The notes under the pieces were generated by a model that was not told the DNA's origin, made no database searches, and saw only the letters and a program-made list of their open reading frames with translations. A program made the position numbers and the translations under genes. 40,822 nucleotides of DNA from Syntrophomonadaceae bacterium. Lineage in GTDB: Bacteria; Bacillota; Syntrophomonadia; Syntrophomonadales; Syntrophothermaceae. The first letter of the stretch is position 1; each line of letters starts with the position of its first letter. The stretch spans positions 1 to 40,822 of the forward strand of contig JAAYAC010000073.1 in the NCBI GenBank assembly GCA_012719535.1. Direction: 5' to 3'. This document shows, one piece after another, positions 1 to 7,055 of the stretch.

Positions 1-131
1 TTCTTACTTATACTAGACCCGCCCTCGCCAGGCGGTTTTCTCGTGCACGCACCCCTCCGCCTTTTCGGGGTTTCACCCGTCCCGGCCAACAGGCAGGCCA
101 TATTTAGCCGGTACAATAACTCCTCCTTCAT
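1..131 (-). CDS. possible partial small ORF running off the left edge
   Basis: On the minus strand an ATG at 131-129 opens a frame that stays open to base 1 (about 43 codons). A plausible ribosome site (AGAGGT) lies about 4 nt upstream. The translation begins MKEELLYRLNMACLLAG and becomes rich in Arg, Lys, Gly and Pro. I do not recognise a family. The frame contains one arm of a 10-bp inverted repeat (22-31 with 178-187). It could be the N-terminus of a real gene cut by the window, the leader of a mobile element, or chance. It lies downstream of and in the same direction as the CoA-transferase gene, 79 bp away. Confidence 0.25.
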   Translation of the reverse strand, partial: MKEELLYRLNMACLLAGTGETPKRRRGACTRKPPGEGGSSISK

Positions 132-187
132 AAATACCTCTGGTAGTTTTTTCTATCTTTATTTTCTTAGTGCGGGACTGGCGAGGG
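22..187. repeat. 10-bp inverted repeat CCCTCGCCAG / CTGGCGAGGG
   Basis: The arms lie at 22-31 and 178-187 and are perfect complements 146 bp apart, just downstream of the CoA-transferase gene. They could be ends of a small element or a chance pairing in GC-rich sequence. No target duplication was seen, and one flank is cut close to the window edge. Confidence 0.3.
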
Positions 188-210
188 AGACCCCCGCCCG
201 TAAACACCGT

Positions 211-1557
211 TTAACCGAGCTTGTTGGACCTCCTCCAGATACCCTGGGCCTCGGCTGCCTTAACCAGTTCATCACGAAAATCGGGATGAGCGATGTTAAT
301 TAGGCCTTCGGCTCTCTGCCAGTCCGTTTTTCCTTTCAAGCTGAACTTTCCGTACTCGGTCACAATAATATGCGCCACCGTTCTAGGATCGGTGACTATA
401 GCTCCCTGCGACAGCGTAGGTACTATCCTTGACTTGATACTTCCGTCCTTACCCCGATAAGTTGAAGGTAAACAGATGAAGGACTTGCCGCCCCGGGAAT
501 CCCAACCGGCCAGCACAAAGTCCAACTGGCCCCCGGTGCCGCTGATATGCCGGGTCCCGAAAGATTCGGCATTCACCTGCCCGTAAAGGTCCACCTCCAC
601 AGCATTGTTAATCGTCATGAGGTTATCATTCAGCGCTGCTATCGCAGGCTTGTTAGTATAGTTGACCGGATAGATGGCGCACTTGGGGTTATCATCGATA
701 AAGTCGTAGAGTATCTGGGTTCCCTGGGCAAACGTGTATACCATCTTATAGGGGTCGATGTTCTTTTTCGCTCCGGTCAGTTTTCCGGCTTCATGCATAT
801 GGACATAAGCGTCAACCAGCATCTCGGTATGACAACCCAGGTCTTTTAAGTCTGATTGGGCAATCAGCATGCCTACCGCATTGGGCATGCCGCCGATACC
901 TAGCTGGACACAGGCCCCATCGCACATCTCCTCCACGATGAGCTCCGCTACCTTTTGGTCAACCTCGGTGGGTGGTGGAGAGGCGATCTGAGGCATGGGG
1001 GGATTCTCTCCTTCGACGATGTAGTCTACCTCGGATATATGGATTGCTTCCTCATACCCGCCCAAACACCGCGGTTGGTTTTCGTTAACCTCAACGATGA
1101 CGATTTTCGCTCTTTCGCACACCGCTTTGCTGAAAGAACACTGCGGGCCGAAATTGAAGTAGCCATGCTTATCCATCGGTGCGACCTGCAGCATAGCCAC
1201 ATCTATGGGTTCAATCTCCTGGCGAATATAACGGGGTACTTCTGAGTACTTAATAGGGGAATAGTAGACTGGGGCCCCTGCAGCTACCCTTTTCCGATCC
1301 ACCCCTGAGCGGTGCCAGCTATTGTAGGTGAAAACCTCACCCTTGGGATCAGCCTCCAGAATCTCGGTCGGGTATGGATTGACTACCGTCCAAATCTTAA
1401 TATCGCTTAACTCATCCTTACGCTTGGCCAGTGCCTTATCCAGAGCTCTAACCGCTCCATTGAATTCACCATAGTCAATCCAATCCCCTGATTTGACTAC
1501 TTTAACTGCCTCGTCGGCCGTGACCAGCTTCTTTCTGTACTCATCCATCAGACCCAA
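211..1557 (-). CDS. acetyl-CoA hydrolase/transferase family, acyl-CoA:acetate CoA-transferase
   Basis: This is a 448-aa class I CoA-transferase of the 4-hydroxybutyrate/butyryl-CoA:acetate type, which moves CoA between an acyl-CoA and a free acid in the cytoplasm. Visible family marks are GIGGMPNAV at 220-228, the catalytic-glutamate segment HTEM with E245, and the GTGGQLDF loop at 340-347. Length matches the family (about 430-450 aa). The chosen start is TTG with GGAGGAGGGG about 5 nt upstream; an ATG three codons later would be spaced too far. It lies downstream of a sigma-54 regulator gene, in the same direction, and a -24/-12 promoter match lies about 250 bp upstream. Inference: it activates or releases the acid handled by the neighbouring acyl-CoA dehydrogenase. 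The exact substrate (acetate/butyrate, propionate or other) cannot be read from the sequence. Confidence 0.9.
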   Translation of the reverse strand: MGLMDEYRKKLVTADEAVKVVKSGDWIDYGEFNGAVRALDKALAKRKDELSDIKIWTVVNPYPTEILEADPKGEVFTYNSWHRSGVDRKRVAAGAPVYYSPIKYSEVPRYIRQEIEPIDVAMLQVAPMDKHGYFNFGPQCSFSKAVCERAKIVIVEVNENQPRCLGGYEEAIHISEVDYIVEGENPPMPQIASPPPTEVDQKVAELIVEEMCDGACVQLGIGGMPNAVGMLIAQSDLKDLGCHTEMLVDAYVHMHEAGKLTGAKKNIDPYKMVYTFAQGTQILYDFIDDNPKCAIYPVNYTNKPAIAALNDNLMTINNAVEVDLYGQVNAESFGTRHISGTGGQLDFVLAGWDSRGGKSFICLPSTYRGKDGSIKSRIVPTLSQGAIVTDPRTVAHIIVTEYGKFSLKGKTDWQRAEGLINIAHPDFRDELVKAAEAQGIWRRSNKLG

Positions 1558-1805
1558 TCCGACCCCTCCTCCTCTATCATGGCAACGCTTGTTTATATAC
1601 CATCAGTAGGCAGCCGGCTTCACCGGCCGGGCCTCTTACCGGGCCCGCTTCTCTCTATTCTGTTTCTCTCGAGTAGCACCGGTCATCCAAAGAGCAACCA
1701 AGGTATCACGAATATCGTGCCTTACCCGCCCACCTCCTTCCCACGCCAACACTTCAATGCCTTAACAGCTTCTTATGTTGGTGAATTAGCTACATACACC
1801 TAAAA

Positions 1806-1821
1806 TGCAAGATGTATGCCG
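1806..1821 (-). promoter_or_regulatory. candidate sigma-54 (-24/-12) promoter of the CoA-transferase gene
   Basis: Read on the minus strand the site is CGGCATACATCTTGCA. Against the consensus TGGCACRNNNNTTGCW it keeps the GG (-24) and GC (-12) at the required 10-bp spacing and the full TTGCA, with two mismatches. It was the only such match found by eye in the intergenic region on this strand. Transcription would start near 1795 and give a leader of about 240 nt. The neighbouring sigma-54 activator gene supports it. Confidence 0.55.
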
Positions 1822-1922
1822 AATTTACTTGTGATCATAAGCACAAGCGTAACCTGCGACGCAGGCCTCGCCAATTGCCCGCTGGCTCCGTTCAACCGTT
1901 TTGTCGCCAAGTTCCGACACAC

Positions 1923-1951
1923 AAAAAAGAGTGGTTCAACAACCACTCTTT
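1923..1951 (-). terminator. Rho-independent terminator of the sigma-54 regulator gene
   Basis: A perfect 11-bp stem AAAGAGTGGTT (1926-1936) pairs with AACCACTCTTT (1941-1951) across a 4-nt loop. On the minus strand it is followed by a T6 tract. It lies about 105 bp after the regulator stop codon, so it separates the regulator and CoA-transferase transcripts. Confidence 0.75.
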
Positions 1952-1968
1952 GATGCACGCTTGCATCA
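1951..1968. promoter_or_regulatory. dyad TGATGC-N6-GCATCA, copy 1 (candidate enhancer site)
   Basis: This is a perfect 6+6 dyad with a 6-bp spacer, one of three in 108 bp. It is centred about 165 bp upstream of the predicted sigma-54 transcription start. The 18-bp geometry equals that of TyrR boxes (TGTAAA-N6-TTTACA), and the adjacent regulator ends in a TyrR-like HTH. Confidence 0.55.
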
Positions 1969-2020
1969 GCGCCCGGTAACTTTCCCCAGATTTTTGTTCA
2001 CAATCATCTCTTCTATTGAC

Positions 2021-2038
2021 TGATGCGATTGCGCATCA
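2021..2038. promoter_or_regulatory. dyad TGATGC-N6-GCATCA, copy 2 (candidate enhancer site)
   Basis: This is the second perfect copy, 70 bp from copy 1 and exactly 20 bp from copy 3 (start to start), close to two helical turns. That spacing would suit side-by-side binding of dimers. It lies about 235 bp upstream of the predicted promoter start. Confidence 0.55.
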
Positions 2039-2040
2039 CT

Positions 2041-2058
2041 TGATGCGTCATGGCATCA
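2041..2058. promoter_or_regulatory. dyad TGATGC-N6-GCATCA, copy 3, overlapping the regulator stop codon
   Basis: This third perfect copy includes the TGA stop of the regulator gene (2056-2058). With copy 2 it also forms a larger nested palindrome, ACTGATGC (2019-2026) with GCATCAGT (2053-2060). Confidence 0.55.
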
Positions 2059-4278
2059 GTGCTCGCAGCAGGCAATGTTATACTTGGCGGCCTTGCGGAC
2101 CACCGTCGATTGGTTGACGCCCAGTTCCTGGGCAACCCTCCTGGTAGTTTTAAACCGGGCAAAAGCCTTTTCCAGGATCTGCCTTTCTACGCTTTCCACC
2201 GCGTATTTGAGAGGAAGGACGTCGGCCACCGAGACTTCAGATACTTGCTCCATGGCCGTACCTGCCAGGTACGAAGGCAGGTCTTCCCTGGTTATGGTAT
2301 CTCGAGGCGTAGCCACCACTAGTCTTTCAACTAGGTTCTCCAGCTCCCGCACGTTACCGGGCCAGTGGTAGGCTACCAGCAGGTCCATCACCTCGGAAGT
2401 CATGGACTTGTGTAAGCTGTATTGCTGGTTAAACCGGTTGAGAAAGTGAATTGCCAGCGCCGGTATCTCTTCCCTTCGCTCCCTGAGCGGCGGTACATGA
2501 ATGGGGACCACGTTGAGACGGTAGAAAAGGTCCTCCCTGAATTGTTTCTTTTCAATCATTTCTGCTAGGTCCCGGTTGGTGGCGGCAATTATCCGAATGT
2601 CTATCTTGATTGGCTTAATGCCCCCCACTCTTGTGTATTCCTTTTCCTGGATGACACGGAGTAGTTTGACCTGCAAATTCAGCGGCAACTCGCTTATCTC
2701 ATCCAAAAACAGGGTCCCTCCCGTGGCCAGCTCGAAAAGTCCAGCCTTTCCTTCTTTACGCGCTCCGGTAAATGCCCCATCTTCATAACCAAACAATTCG
2801 GATTCCAGGAGATTTTCAGGAATAGCTCCGCAATTGATTTTAACGAACGGTCCCTCTTTACGAGGGCTGTTCATCCGTATGATCTCAGCGATCAATTCTT
2901 TTCCCACTCCGGATTCACCCTGTATGAGTACGGTTGAGTCAACCTGGGCCAACCTTATAACCAACTCTATAAGATCCCGCATCTTTGGCGAGCTCGCAAC
3001 CATCTTTCCCCCAGCATACTTAATTTTCATCTGCTGCAGCTCATTTTCATAATGCTTGGTTAGTTCCTCCACTTGTTCCAATTTATGTTTGAGCAGGTTC
3101 AGCTCAGTTATATCCCTAACATTGGTCACTACCCGCAACAGCCTGCCGTTTTCGTCAAGCACCGGGTTGCCGGTAACCAGGGTTACACTGCCGTTCCGGT
3201 TTTCCTGCATGATGGTGACCGGTTCTTTTCTTTTCGTCAGCAAGAGGGAGGCCGATTGAGCGATCGCTCCTTCTTCAATAAGCTCCTGCATGGTTTTTCC
3301 TATGACGTTTTCTGCAGCGAGCCCGGTTATGCGCTCAAAGGCCTTGTTGACCCGTAACACCTTACCACTACCGTCGCTGACAAACAGGCCGTCAAACGAT
3401 GACTGAATTATTGCATCCAGCTCAGCATTCAATTCCTTTACGTACTGCAACTCCTGGGAAATCTCTTCAATCTCCGTTATCTCCTGGAGTACGGCTACCG
3501 CCCCTACTATCTTACCGTCCCTGATAACCGGGGTACGGTTGGAGATAAAGTATTTGTCATTAAGTCTGATCTTGCGGGTTGTTTCCGCCTCTCCCGTCCT
3601 CAGAATGTTCAACAGCCTGCTGGTTAGAAAAAAGGCTTTGATATTCTTGCCTACCACCTGTTCGGCGGTCTTACCCAGCAACTTCTCGGCCGACCTGTTA
3701 AAGAGCCGGATTATCCCGCGCTCGTCCACGGAAATTATAGGATTGTAAATGGAGTTAATAATAGTCTCCATTTCATTGCGGACAAGTTTGAGCCGGTCTA
3801 TCACTACCCGCATCAGGTCGGACTGGGTAAACATCCCCACCACCCTTTCTCCTGACACAACGGGTAGTCGCCCCAGCTCGACGTACTCCTCCTGGACCAG
3901 GTCTTCGGGACTGACCGTTCTGATGTTGTCGCTCTTCATTACTTCAGCTACCGTAACCTGCAAGTCCCCGCGCTCGTGGATAGCTTTCAAAATGTGCCCC
4001 TTCGTTACCAGGCCTATTAATTTCCCGGCATTATTGATCACCGGGGCCCCGTCTATACGATGGTCGGCAAAGATCCCAGCGACCTCGCGGATGGTCTGGT
4101 CTGGCTTGACCGTTATCGGTTCAGCGGTCATGACCTCTTTGACTTTTACCAGTGTTATCCCTCCCGCCGTGATCTTGTCTTTATTTATTTTACCAGCTTT
4201 CCTAACCGTTTTAAACCGCTGTCGGGGGCTTTCCAGGATAGTGAAGTGTTCTGGATAGGCATAGTCCTTTTCTGGCAT
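2056..4278 (-). CDS. sigma-54-dependent enhancer-binding regulator (CBS-CBS-PAS-PAS-AAA+-HTH)
   Basis: This 740-aa activator opens promoters held by sigma-54 RNA polymerase using ATP. Two CBS motifs lie at about 44-165, often adenylate or SAM sensors. PAS domains lie at about 172-270 and 285-392. The AAA+ core at about 425-660 has Walker A GESGVGKE (454-461), the sigma-54 contact loop GAFTGA (501-506) and Walker B GGTLFLDE. A TyrR-like HTH lies at about 705-735. The ATG start has no clear ribosome site; a CTG at 4152-4150 has GGGAGGG 6 nt upstream and would start just before the first CBS motif (698 aa), so the first 42 residues are doubtful. Three dyads at and beyond its 3' end are likely its binding sites, and the CoA-transferase gene its target. 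The effector is unknown; the CBS pair suggests energy or adenosyl-ligand sensing. Confidence 0.92.
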   Translation of the reverse strand: MPEKDYAYPEHFTILESPRQRFKTVRKAGKINKDKITAGGITLVKVKEVMTAEPITVKPDQTIREVAGIFADHRIDGAPVINNAGKLIGLVTKGHILKAIHERGDLQVTVAEVMKSDNIRTVSPEDLVQEEYVELGRLPVVSGERVVGMFTQSDLMRVVIDRLKLVRNEMETIINSIYNPIISVDERGIIRLFNRSAEKLLGKTAEQVVGKNIKAFFLTSRLLNILRTGEAETTRKIRLNDKYFISNRTPVIRDGKIVGAVAVLQEITEIEEISQELQYVKELNAELDAIIQSSFDGLFVSDGSGKVLRVNKAFERITGLAAENVIGKTMQELIEEGAIAQSASLLLTKRKEPVTIMQENRNGSVTLVTGNPVLDENGRLLRVVTNVRDITELNLLKHKLEQVEELTKHYENELQQMKIKYAGGKMVASSPKMRDLIELVIRLAQVDSTVLIQGESGVGKELIAEIIRMNSPRKEGPFVKINCGAIPENLLESELFGYEDGAFTGARKEGKAGLFELATGGTLFLDEISELPLNLQVKLLRVIQEKEYTRVGGIKPIKIDIRIIAATNRDLAEMIEKKQFREDLFYRLNVVPIHVPPLRERREEIPALAIHFLNRFNQQYSLHKSMTSEVMDLLVAYHWPGNVRELENLVERLVVATPRDTITREDLPSYLAGTAMEQVSEVSVADVLPLKYAVESVERQILEKAFARFKTTRRVAQELGVNQSTVVRKAAKYNIACCEH

Positions 4279-4416
4279 TTAGATATTTGGTATGCTGATA
4301 CTAATCTTTAGGCTGCGATTACCGATTGTGACTTGAACCATTTTGGCCCAAGGTACACAGTTTAACGGTATAAGCCCTGGGCTCGGTACTCGCACAAGGA
4401 AAGGGGTTAAACCAAG

Positions 4417-4836
4417 ATGGAATTGGAACAATGCTTGAACTTTGTTTTAACAAAGGCACAGCAGGCAGTACATCAACTTTTTAAGGCCGAACTGGCACCC
4501 TACGGGGTAACACCGGGACAATACGCCGTGTTGAAATGCCTGTGGGAAGAAAATGGCCAGACAGCCAAACAACTGGCCACGAGATTGTCCCTGGACGGCT
4601 CCACCATGACCGGTATCCTGGACCGTATGGAACAAAAGGGATTAATTGTAAAGCAGCCTGATCCGAAAGACCGCCGGGCTCTGCAGGTAGTATTAACCCC
4701 GGTGGGCAGGGCACTGCAAGATCCTCTGGAAGCGGCTATAGAAGAAGCCAACCGAAAAGCACTGGCAAGGTTGGATGAAGCTCAAGCCCTTACCCTCAAG
4801 CATTTGTTGCACAATATAGAGATAAACCGCCAATAG
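4417..4836 (+). CDS. MarR-family transcriptional regulator
   Basis: This 139-aa winged-helix protein has the usual MarR length. Its HTH lies at about 45-75 (QTAKQLATRLSLDGSTMTGILDRME), followed by the wing motif with DPKDRRALQVVLT at about 82-94. Members are dimeric repressors released by small ligands; near acyl-CoA genes the ligand is often an acyl-CoA or aromatic acid, which is only inference here. The start is ATG with AAGGAAAGGGG about 10 nt upstream. It is divergent from the sigma-54 regulator gene (138 bp apart) and sits directly upstream of the acyl-CoA dehydrogenase, with a palindrome and promoter in the gap after it, so control of the acd-fix genes is likely. Confidence 0.9.
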   Translation: MELEQCLNFVLTKAQQAVHQLFKAELAPYGVTPGQYAVLKCLWEENGQTAKQLATRLSLDGSTMTGILDRMEQKGLIVKQPDPKDRRALQVVLTPVGRALQDPLEAAIEEANRKALARLDEAQALTLKHLLHNIEINRQ

Positions 4837-4843
4837 ATTGTAG

Positions 4844-4856
4844 GCAAATTAATTGC
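4844..4856. promoter_or_regulatory. candidate MarR operator, GCAA-N5-TTGC dyad
   Basis: An AT-rich imperfect palindrome GCAAATTAATTGC lies 14 bp upstream of the -35 box of the acyl-CoA dehydrogenase promoter. A related stretch (CAAATTACTTGTTGAC) follows directly and runs into the -35 box. Size and position suit a MarR-type site, but no experiment or comparison backs this. Confidence 0.35.
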
Positions 4857-4870
4857 TGACAAATTACTTG

Positions 4871-4900
4871 TTGACGAAGCTGTTCGATTCCGGCTACAAT
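4871..4900 (+). promoter_or_regulatory. sigma-A promoter of the acd-fixABCX genes
   Basis: TTGACG (4871-4876), an 18-bp spacer and TACAAT (4895-4900) form a near-consensus promoter. The predicted start is near 4907, about 75 bp before the acyl-CoA dehydrogenase start. Confidence 0.7.
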
Positions 4901-4982
4901 GCAGACAAGAAGAGGATCAGGCAGGTTCTGTCCAGCCGGTCCGGTGATGTTATGAAATTAGAACAATGCAAAGGAGGAGAGG

Positions 4983-6125
4983 TTGGTGGAGTTTAAAGTA
5001 ACCGAAGAGCAGGAATTGATAAGGGCTAACATGAGGGAGTTCTGTCAAAAATACCTGGAACCCATCGCAGCAGAAATCGATGAAAATAGCCGTCACCCGG
5101 CCGAGGTATTTGAAAAACTGGCCGAAGGCGGCTGGTTGGGTATGCCTTACCCTACCGAATACGGTGGTGCCGGGCTTGATTTCGTGACTTATGCCATGGT
5201 TATCGAGGAACTTTCCAGTTTCTGTGCCTCTACCGGTTTTACCGTCTCCTGCCATACCGGACTGGGCGTAGGTCCCATCTACCACTTTGGCAGTGAAGAG
5301 CAAAAACAGAAATACCTGGTCCCCTGTTGCAAAGGAGAAAAATTAGCCGGTTTTGCCCTGACTGAGCCAGGAGCTGGCACCGATGTGGGTGCGGGAAGTA
5401 CTACCGCAGTCGCGGAAGGTGATGAATGGGTGCTTAACGGTACGAAGACCTTCATTTCCAACGGCCCCACCGGCGATGTTTTTGTCGTGTTCGCCGTAAC
5501 CGACAAGGCGGCGGGACCCAAGGGAATGAGTGCTTTTATCGTACCGAAGGATGCTCCCGGTTTCAAGGTCGGTGAACACTTCAAGAAGATGGGTCTCCGT
5601 TCTTCTCAGACTTCGGAGATTATTCTGAACAACTGTCGCATACCTAAAGAGAATCTGCTCGGAAAAGAAGGGCAAGGATTTCGCATCGCCATGTCCACCC
5701 TCGATAACGGGCGCATCGGGGTCGCAGCCCAGGCCTGCGGAATCATCCAGGCTTGCCTGGAAGAATCTATTAGGTACTCCAAGGAACGGGTGCAATTCCG
5801 CAAGCCAATATCGGCCCAACAAGCTATTCAGTGGATGATCGCCAACATGGCCACAGATCTGCAGGCGGCAAGGTTCCTGACCTACTATGCGGCTTACCTG
5901 AAAGACCAGGGTCAGCCGTACACCAAGGAAGCTTCCATGGCCAAGCTGTTTGCTGCGGAAGCAGCTATGCGGCATACCGTCAAGGGCGTGCAGATTCATG
6001 GTGGTTATGGCTATATCAAGGGCTTCAAGGTGGAACGGCTGATGCGCGACGCCAAGATAACCGAAATATATGAAGGTACTTCCGAAGCCCAGCGTATGGT
6101 CATAGCCGGTAATTTACTGAGATAA
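4983..6125 (+). CDS. acyl-CoA dehydrogenase (short/branched-chain type)
   Basis: This 380-aa FAD enzyme oxidises an acyl-CoA to the 2-enoyl-CoA and passes electrons to an ETF. It shows the N-terminal helical domain, the FAD/substrate segment LTEPGAGTDVGAG and GTKTFISNG, and the C-terminal IYEGTSEAQR, whose glutamate (E364) is at the place of the catalytic base of short- and medium-chain enzymes. TTG at 4983 is the track start; GTG at 4986 is better spaced (8 nt) from AAAGGAGGAG and may be the true start. It is the first gene of an acd-fixA-fixB-fixC-fixX set, the same association as caiA with fixABCX in enterobacteria. Chain length or branching of the substrate cannot be read here. Confidence 0.95.
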   Translation: MVEFKVTEEQELIRANMREFCQKYLEPIAAEIDENSRHPAEVFEKLAEGGWLGMPYPTEYGGAGLDFVTYAMVIEELSSFCASTGFTVSCHTGLGVGPIYHFGSEEQKQKYLVPCCKGEKLAGFALTEPGAGTDVGAGSTTAVAEGDEWVLNGTKTFISNGPTGDVFVVFAVTDKAAGPKGMSAFIVPKDAPGFKVGEHFKKMGLRSSQTSEIILNNCRIPKENLLGKEGQGFRIAMSTLDNGRIGVAAQACGIIQACLEESIRYSKERVQFRKPISAQQAIQWMIANMATDLQAARFLTYYAAYLKDQGQPYTKEASMAKLFAAEAAMRHTVKGVQIHGGYGYIKGFKVERLMRDAKITEIYEGTSEAQRMVIAGNLLR

Positions 6126-6149
6126 TTTGGCTACCATGCGTGGAACGGT

Positions 6150-6241
6150 GCCTTTGACATAATCCTGGCACGTGGAAAGAGGAATTTGCTGCCTGGCCTG
6201 CGCCCCTTGCCACAGTTGAAAGGGTTTAACATGTCAAAGGC
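6150..6241. repeat. 11-bp inverted repeat in the fixA upstream region
   Basis: GCCTTTGACAT (6150-6160) and ATGTCAAAGGC (6231-6241) are perfect complements separated by 70 bp, in the 149 bp between the acyl-CoA dehydrogenase and fixA. They could be two half-sites for a looping regulator or could pair in the mRNA and bring the fixA ribosome site close. No promoter with good spacing was seen between the arms. Confidence 0.45.
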
Positions 6242-6274
6242 CTTCTTTATTCTTGGATGGAAGAGGCGATAAAC

Positions 6275-7042
6275 ATGCCCAGGATAGTAACGTGCTTTAA
6301 GTGGGTCGTTGACCAGGCGGATATCAGGTTAGTACCTGGTTCACGCCAGTTGAGCCTGGACCGGGCCGGCTATCGCATAAGTGATTATGATCGCAACGCC
6401 ATCGAGGAAGGGGTGCGCCTCCAGGAACAATACGGAGGTAGTACGGTCGTCATCACCGTAGGTCCCCCCAGTGCTAAAAAAGGACTCAGAGATGCCCTTT
6501 CTCGCGGGCCGGAAAAGGCTTACTTCGTTAGTGATCCCTCCTTTGAGAATCTTGAACCATCGCAAACCGCTTCAATCCTGGCTGCAGCTATTGGCCCCAG
6601 GATTGAATACGATCTGATAATCTGCGGCGAGGGCTCCGGCGACCTGTATGCACAGCAAGTCGGTCCCCGCCTGGCGGAGAAATTGGAAATCCCGTGCATC
6701 ACCTATGTCAGCAAGCTAACCATACAGAATGGCGAGGTTATCGCCGAGCGGAAGGTGGAAGACGGCATTGAGGTGGTCGCGGCACCCATGCCGGTGCTGG
6801 TTACAGTTCTGCCGGAAATCAACGTGCCGAGGGTACCGGGACTGAAAGACACCCTGGCAGCTTCCAAGAAGACGGTGGTTGAGATTACCGCAGGTGACCT
6901 GGGGCAAACTTTTCCACCCTGTTTAGAAACAACCAGTGTCCTGGGTACAACCATGGAACGCAACTGTGTCAAATTCGGGGCTGAAACCAGCGATATTACC
7001 AGGTTAGTCGCGGCCTTGCTAAAAGAAGGTGTAATAGCCTAA
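6275..7042 (+). CDS. fixA: electron transfer flavoprotein beta subunit FixA
   Basis: This 255-aa EtfB/FixA subunit binds flavin or AMP and accepts electrons from the acyl-CoA dehydrogenase. It begins PRIVTCFKWVVDQADI like FixA, and carries the GEGSGDLYAQQVG motif (at about 113-125) and INVPRVPGLK typical of the FixA group. The start is placed at the ATG at 6275, where GAAGAGG lies 8 nt upstream; a more distal ATG at 6257 has no such site and adds six residues. It ends 13 bp before fixB. In known FixABCX complexes FixAB can bifurcate NADH electrons between a quinone and a low-potential ferredoxin or flavodoxin. Whether this one bifurcates or simply links acyl-CoA oxidation to a carrier is not decided by the sequence I can see. 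Confidence 0.93.
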   Translation: MPRIVTCFKWVVDQADIRLVPGSRQLSLDRAGYRISDYDRNAIEEGVRLQEQYGGSTVVITVGPPSAKKGLRDALSRGPEKAYFVSDPSFENLEPSQTASILAAAIGPRIEYDLIICGEGSGDLYAQQVGPRLAEKLEIPCITYVSKLTIQNGEVIAERKVEDGIEVVAAPMPVLVTVLPEINVPRVPGLKDTLAASKKTVVEITAGDLGQTFPPCLETTSVLGTTMERNCVKFGAETSDITRLVAALLKEGVIA

Positions 7043-7055
7043 AGGAGGGAAACAG

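Larger units (their letters stand above)
1558..2055. other. 498-bp regulatory intergenic region
   Basis: There is no credible gene here. From regulator to CoA-transferase gene (right to left) it holds two and part of a third TGATGC-N6-GCATCA dyad, a Rho-independent terminator for the regulator gene, a sigma-54-like promoter, and a leader of about 240 nt with a GC-rich hairpin (GCCGG/CCGGC at 1614-1627). The small plus-strand frame at 1579-1803 has no recognisable product and is treated as noise. Confidence 0.6.

Noticed and set aside
6165-6215. Sigma-54-like pieces TGGCACG and TTTGCT before fixA
   Set aside because: GG and GC are about 19 bp apart instead of 10, and the nearby GGCC...TTGC pair has 12; neither fits the strict spacing.
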